From Sinorhizobium sp. 8-89 (GTDB lineage: Bacteria > Pseudomonadota > Alphaproteobacteria > Rhizobiales > Rhizobiaceae), in NCBI RefSeq assembly GCF_030124325.1, contig NZ_JASKLR010000010.1, forward strand, positions 176,145 to 211,930: a stretch of DNA of 35,786 bases. The letters are read 5' to 3'. The first letter of the stretch is position 1. The number at the start of each line of letters is the position of its first letter. This document shows, piece after piece, positions 32,015 to 35,786 of the stretch. The notes below the pieces were generated by a model. That model ran no database searches, was not told the DNA's origin, and saw nothing but the letters and a program-made list of their open reading frames with translations. The position numbers and the translations under genes are program-made.

Positions 32015-32515
32015 TTGGCAAAGACTCGTCCCGAAATCGCCCTCGATTCATTCGACCTGGCGATCCTGAAGATCCTGCAGAAGGACAATGCCACGCCACA
32101 GCGCTCGATCGGCGAGGCGGTCAATCTCTCGGCACCGGCCGTGCAGCGGCGTATCAAGCGGATGGAGGAGGCGGGCGTGATCGCCGCCAATTGCGCCATT
32201 ATCGACCCGAGCAGGGTCGGCCGGCCGATCACGATCTTCGTCGAGGTCGAGGTGATCAGCGAGACTGCCGAACTGATCGATGCGGCGAAGGCGGAGTTTT
32301 CGGCCGCACCGGAGGTGCAGCAATGCTACTACGTCACCGGCGAGGCGGATTTCATCCTGGTCATCGTCGTGGCGACCATGGCCGACTACGAGGCGCTGAC
32401 GCGACACCTCTTCTTCGGCAACAACAATGTCAAGAAATTCCGCACCTTCGTCGCCATGGACCGGGTCAAGATCGGGCTGACGGTGCCTCTCGGGACGTCC
32501 GGGCCGGAGCGCTGA
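32015..32515 (+). CDS. Lrp/AsnC family transcriptional regulator
   Basis: A 166-aa regulator. The N-terminal helix-turn-helix (SFDLAILKILQKDNATPQRS, VNLSAPAVQRRIKRMEEAGV) is followed by a RAM ligand-binding/oligomerisation domain (PITIFVEVEVISETAE, VQQCYYVTGEADFILVIVV, FFGNNNVKKFRTFVAMDRVK). I chose the TTG start at 32015 with GGAGAG just upstream; no in-frame ATG exists near the family N-terminus, while earlier frames run through the palindromes. It is divergent from dpaL, so it probably regulates that operon in response to an amino acid (inference). Confidence 0.86.
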   Translation: MAKTRPEIALDSFDLAILKILQKDNATPQRSIGEAVNLSAPAVQRRIKRMEEAGVIAANCAIIDPSRVGRPITIFVEVEVISETAELIDAAKAEFSAAPEVQQCYYVTGEADFILVIVVATMADYEALTRHLFFGNNNVKKFRTFVAMDRVKIGLTVPLGTSGPER

Positions 32516-32546
32516 CGTCGGAACCGTCCCGCGGGCTCGTGCGCGA

Positions 32547-33191
32547 CTACATGCTGATGGCTGCCAATTTCTGAAATGCCGTTGGCACGACCGGCCCGTC
32601 CTGCAGCCGTTTGTGGATGAGAGCGGCGCATTCTTCCGGCGTGGCCGAGGACGTGTTCACTTCGAGGTCGTAGATACCTGGGCGGTGTATCTCCCGCTGC
32701 CAAGCCAGGATCGGTTGCGGTATGGGCTCGCCCTCAATGCCGGCAAGATAGCGGCCCTCGCGACCCGGTTGGCCGCGATTGCGCCTCTCCATGATCGTCT
32801 CGATCGAGCAGCGTACCCCGACGAAGAGCACCGGCAGCTCGATGAGACGGCGCGCGCAATCCGCAAGGATGTGTCGCGGCTCGCCGTAGGCTTCGTGATG
32901 TCCGACATCGGCGACGACGTTGAGGCCCAAGCGGCTGTGTGCTGCAATCGATTCGTAGAGGGCCGCGTAGAACACGGGCACCAGGCGTTCTATCTCCGGC
33001 AATTCGCCGCCCGGCCGCAGCCCGATGCCTGGCCAATACCGTCGAGGCGTGATGCGCTCCATGTATGCGTCGACGCCAAGGTTCATCCAGACGCCCTCGA
33101 ACGTCTTCTGAATCACGTCGACGATGCTCGACTTGCCCGAACGCGGCGCGCCGTTCAGAAGGACGATCCGACCGGGATTGCCGTTGTCCAT
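32547..33191 (-). CDS. chloramphenicol phosphotransferase-like P-loop kinase
   Basis: A 214-aa protein of the CPT-like family (small nucleotide-binding kinases). The P-loop LLNGAPRSGKSS lies at about residues 11-22, and DVGHHEAYGEPRHILADCAR and FVGVRCSIETIMERRNRGQP fit the lid and the second nucleotide-binding region. Real chloramphenicol kinases are found in Streptomyces, and most relatives have unknown substrates, so antibiotic resistance should not be assumed. The ATG at 33191 follows GGGAGA; the upstream frame begins with TTG. It is the downstream gene of the corrinoid-activator operon, 57 bases after the activator stop, an unexpected neighbour. Confidence 0.75.
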   Translation of the reverse strand: MDNGNPGRIVLLNGAPRSGKSSIVDVIQKTFEGVWMNLGVDAYMERITPRRYWPGIGLRPGGELPEIERLVPVFYAALYESIAAHSRLGLNVVADVGHHEAYGEPRHILADCARRLIELPVLFVGVRCSIETIMERRNRGQPGREGRYLAGIEGEPIPQPILAWQREIHRPGIYDLEVNTSSATPEECAALIHKRLQDGPVVPTAFQKLAAISM

Positions 33192-33248
33192 GGGATCATT
33201 CTCCCGTTCGCTGGGCAAAGGCGGGCGAGACGGAGTCGGAAATGGCGC

Positions 33249-35297
33249 CTACTCCCGGCTGCGGCGCCTCCTGCGGCCGCCGCCTTCGCCATCGTCAGCC
33301 AGCACCTTGCGCTCGGGAAGCGTGACCACCTCGGAGAGCTTCGGGAAGGCGTCGATCTTGTTCGGCATGGCCATGGCGTTGATGAAATGTTCCTGAAATT
33401 TCGGTTCAAGAGCCGTCTCGATCTTCTCGATTTTCCTCACGGTTTCCTCGATCTCGCGGCGGTGGCCGCGATTGAGGAGAGCCATCAGCGCGCCGGTGCC
33501 GGCGGCATTGCCAACCGCCTTCACCTCGGTAAGGTCGCAATCCGGGATGAGGCCCAGCACCATGGCGTATTTCGGGTCGATGAAGGAGCCGAAGGCGCCG
33601 GCGAAGCGGATCGTGTCGACATGGTCGACGCCCTGCTTTTCCATCAAGAGCTTGATGCCGGCATAGAGCGCGGCCTTGGCAAGCTGGATCGCCCGGATGT
33701 CGTTCTGCGTGACAGTGATGCGTTGCTCGCCCTCGTGCAGAAGGTAGGAGAAGGTGCGGCCGTTCGGCATGATGCGCGGGGTTTTTGCCGCCATGGCGCC
33801 GTCGACGACGCCGTCCTGCGAAATGATGCCGGTCAGGTACATCTCGGCGACGACCTCGATGATCGCCGAGCCGCAGATCCCAGTAACGCCGACCGCGGCG
33901 GCAGCCTCGGCAAAACCCTCCTCGTCCGACCACTTGTCGACGCCGATCACGCGGAAGCGCGGCTCCAGCGTCTCGGGGTCGATGCGCACGCGCTCGATCG
34001 CTCCGGGCGCGGCGCGCTGGCCGGAGGAGATTTCGGCACCCTCGAAGGCCGGCCCGGTCGGCGAGGAGGCGGCGACGACCCGTTGCCGGTTGCCGAGCAC
34101 GATCTCGGCATTGGTGCCGACATCGACGAGCAGCATCATCTTGTCCTGCCGGTGAGGGCCTTCGGAAAGCGTGGCGCCGGCGGCGTCGGCCCCGACATGG
34201 CCGGCGATGCAGGGCAGCATGTAGAGCCTTGCGCCGCGATTAACCTCGATGTCGATCTCGTGCGCCCAGTATTGCAGCGCGCCGGAAACGGCGAGCGCGA
34301 AGGGCGCCTGGCCGAGTTCTGTCGGGTCGATGCCGAGGAAAAGATGATGCATGATCGGGTTGCCGACGATGACCATGTCGAGGATGTCGTGGCGGTCGAT
34401 CTCGCCTTCGGCGCAGACCTTGCCGATCAGGCCGTTCACCGCCTCGCGCACCGCCTTGGTCATCGCCTCGCGGCCATCCGGGTTCATCATGACGTAGGAG
34501 ACGCGGCTCATCAGATCCTCGCCGAAGCGGATCTGCGGGTTCGACGCGCCCGAGGAGGCGACGATGCGACCGGAGAGGAGCGACACCAGATGCATGGCGA
34601 TCGTCGTCGAGCCGATGTCGCAGGCGACGCCGTAGGCCTCGTTCTTGAGACCTGGCCAGAGGCCGACGATGAAGGGACGCGAGGAATCCATGTCCCGGTG
34701 GATCGCGGCGGTCACGGTCCAGTTGCCCTTGCGCAGGATGCCCTGCACCTGCGGGATCAGGTGCGGCGCGATCAGGAGATCCTTCCAGCCCCAGTCCTTT
34801 TCGAGGACGGCCTTCATCCGGTCGAGATCGCCGAGCGGTTTGTGCATGTCCGGCTCATCCACCTCGACATAGCAAAGCTGGACGGCGGCATTGCGCTCGA
34901 TCACCCGATCCGTCGCGGCCTTGCGCACCACCTGCGCATTGATGACGGTATCCTGCGGCACGTCGATGACGAGATCGCCGAGAATCTGCGACGAGCAGGA
35001 GAGGCGTCGGCCGTCGGGCAGTTCGCGCACGCTGGCGTAGCGCTGCTCCTTCGGGCCTATCGGCGAGATGTGGTCGTTCGACGAGACGATCTTGTGCTTG
35101 GCGAAGTTGCCTTCCTGCACGGAAACCTGGCAGCGGCCGCAGGTCGCGCGGCCGCCGCAGACGCTTTCGACATAGACCCCGAGCGAACGCGCGGCGTCAA
35201 GGATCGGCGTGCCGACCGGGAAGCGGCCGCGCTTGCCCGATGGCATGAACAGCACCAGCGGATCGTTCTTGTTTTCCTTCGAGGACACGTTCAGCAT
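33249..35297 (-). CDS. corrinoid activation protein, RACo/RamA type (ASKHA with 2Fe-2S)
   Basis: A 682-aa reductive activator. An N-terminal ferredoxin-like domain (about residues 13-110) has Cys47-x5-Cys53-x2-Cys56 and Cys101 for a plant-type [2Fe-2S] cluster. A middle linker follows, then an actin-like ASKHA ATPase domain with GVACDIGSTTIAMHLVSL (phosphate 1), LLVDVGTNAEIVL and GNAAGTGALMALL, as in the DUF4445/RACo family. These proteins use ATP to return inactive Co(II) corrinoid to Co(I) in corrinoid methyltransferase systems. The last ~15 residues are Arg/Gly-rich. GAGG precedes the ATG. The substrate of the methyl-transfer pathway cannot be read here because the methyltransferase genes lie outside the window. 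Confidence 0.86.
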   Translation of the reverse strand: MLNVSSKENKNDPLVLFMPSGKRGRFPVGTPILDAARSLGVYVESVCGGRATCGRCQVSVQEGNFAKHKIVSSNDHISPIGPKEQRYASVRELPDGRRLSCSSQILGDLVIDVPQDTVINAQVVRKAATDRVIERNAAVQLCYVEVDEPDMHKPLGDLDRMKAVLEKDWGWKDLLIAPHLIPQVQGILRKGNWTVTAAIHRDMDSSRPFIVGLWPGLKNEAYGVACDIGSTTIAMHLVSLLSGRIVASSGASNPQIRFGEDLMSRVSYVMMNPDGREAMTKAVREAVNGLIGKVCAEGEIDRHDILDMVIVGNPIMHHLFLGIDPTELGQAPFALAVSGALQYWAHEIDIEVNRGARLYMLPCIAGHVGADAAGATLSEGPHRQDKMMLLVDVGTNAEIVLGNRQRVVAASSPTGPAFEGAEISSGQRAAPGAIERVRIDPETLEPRFRVIGVDKWSDEEGFAEAAAAVGVTGICGSAIIEVVAEMYLTGIISQDGVVDGAMAAKTPRIMPNGRTFSYLLHEGEQRITVTQNDIRAIQLAKAALYAGIKLLMEKQGVDHVDTIRFAGAFGSFIDPKYAMVLGLIPDCDLTEVKAVGNAAGTGALMALLNRGHRREIEETVRKIEKIETALEPKFQEHFINAMAMPNKIDAFPKLSEVVTLPERKVLADDGEGGGRRRRRSRE

Positions 35298-35318
35298 CTT
35301 TCTGCCTCGCCAGCCGAC

Positions 35319-35654
35319 TTACTTCCGAAGCCTGCGGACATTGGCCCGCACGCGCTTGGCATAGGGACGAAGCGCCGCCGCCGTCACCCGGTCGTGACCG
35401 CCGGAAACTGCCTTCCCAGCGGCAAAGGCTGCCGCGAGCCCCATTCCCTCTTTCGCGATGGCGATGTTCGCTGCCACGACGCTTTCCGCGACCGCAGCCA
35501 TCTTCTCCGTCACCATGCGCCTGGTTTCGGCATAGTCCGTTGCAGAGCCCGTCATAGCGGCAATTGCCATTGCTTGTGTGCGGGCGGCAATGACCATGGG
35601 CGCCTGGAACCACAGCGCCATCAGATCGCTCGCGAGGGAATGGTGCTTTGCCAT
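35319..35654 (-). CDS. small alpha-helical protein, phasin-like, 111 aa
   Basis: An unassigned protein with an N-terminal segment SDLMALWFQAPMVIAARTQA and a long helix rich in Ala/Met (AETRRMVTEKMAAVAESVVA), ending in a basic tail (RPYAKRVRANVRRLRK). The W-F-x-A-P-x-V-I-A-A-R pattern resembles short phasin-like or granule-associated helical proteins, but I do not assert this. The ATG at 35654 is two bases after the stop of the upstream gene. It precedes the corrinoid activator in the same operon, so a role in the same pathway is possible. Confidence 0.6.
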   Translation of the reverse strand: MAKHHSLASDLMALWFQAPMVIAARTQAMAIAAMTGSATDYAETRRMVTEKMAAVAESVVAANIAIAKEGMGLAAAFAAGKAVSGGHDRVTAAALRPYAKRVRANVRRLRK

Positions 35655-35656
35655 GA

Positions 35657-35786
35657 CTATTCCGCCCGCGCAGCGGCACCGGCCCGCGCCGCGCGTCCGC
35701 CACGCCGTCCGCCGCCGCCAGCCGGCGCCGCAGCGGCGACGGCGGGGCCGCCTTCGGCCGGCTTGTGGTCACGATAGGTCAGGATC
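35657..35786 (-). CDS. C-terminal fragment of an upstream operon gene
   Basis: The window ends inside this gene. The visible 42 residues begin ILTYRDHKPAEGG and finish with an Ala/Gly/Arg-rich tail (RRGGRAARAGAAARAE) and TAG. Only the tail is seen, so no family can be proved. By position before a RACo-type activator it could be a corrinoid-linked methyltransferase, with the Ala/Gly/Arg tail as a flexible or nucleic-acid-binding addition. The stop is followed two bases later by the ATG of the next gene. Confidence 0.55.
   Translation of the reverse strand, partial: ILTYRDHKPAEGGPAVAAAAPAGGGGRRGGRAARAGAAARAE

Noticed and set aside
32613..35777. A 1054-codon open frame on the plus strand opposite the kinase and the corrinoid activator
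   Set aside because: It is a reverse-strand shadow of two genes with clear domains, with His/Asp/Arg-rich nonsense composition and no ribosome site.

Overview
The window looks like a chromosomal segment of a Rhizobiaceae alphaproteobacterium, most likely Sinorhizobium/Ensifer. The reasons are high GC, a BA14K-family protein, DUF1127 proteins, Omp25/31-type barrels, a dmeR-dmeF metal-efflux pair, an alphaproteobacterial NDUFS4-type complex I subunit, and intergenic palindromes resembling rhizobial mosaic elements. Most of it is ordinary chromosome with long intergenic regions, many small envelope proteins and many regulators. I see no prophage, integrase or CRISPR array.

Layout. 1-4.9 kb: two tandem tRNA-Glu genes, an M15-peptidase lipoprotein, glyoxalase I, a double cold-shock protein coupled to a DUF192 protein, tRNA-Pro, an NDUFS4 homologue and tRNA-Arg. 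5-12.7 kb: an accessory-looking stretch of small, mostly exported or membrane proteins (two orphan ORFs, BA14K, a 57-aa membrane peptide, DUF1236, an Arg/His/Tyr-rich protein), an outer-membrane barrel, a GlxA/AraC-type regulator and a decayed IS481-like transposase. 12.9-18.7 kb: a 1579-aa cadherin-like/RTX surface protein and a second outer-membrane barrel. 18.9-25.9 kb: a second GlxA-type regulator, dmeR-dmeF, a diguanylate cyclase, two DUF1127 genes, a LysR regulator and an arsR-SRPBCC pair. 26.1-28.1 kb: a BTAD-TolB-TPR regulator. 28.2-32.5 kb: a catabolic operon on the minus strand (diaminopropionate ammonia-lyase, HyuC-type M20 amidase, frameshifted M20 amidohydrolase) facing a divergent Lrp/AsnC regulator. 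32.5 kb to the end: a kinase-like protein, a RACo/RamA-type corrinoid activator, a small alpha-helical protein and the end of a further gene, together the downstream part of a corrinoid-dependent one-carbon operon.

The clearest working units are dmeRF (Ni/Co sensing and efflux, ATGA overlap), arsR-SRPBCC (self-regulated, apparently leaderless), dpaL-amidase-amidohydrolase with its Lrp regulator (amino-acid or acyl-diaminopropionate catabolism) and the corrinoid activator operon. The most interesting non-coding signals are an intrinsic terminator inside the first codons of the DUF192 gene, a consensus promoter and perfect 16-bp inverted repeat that run into the arsR start codon, a strong minus-strand terminator with no gene upstream of it near 9.34 kb, and a dmeR gene whose family-conserved N-terminus is open but has no start codon.
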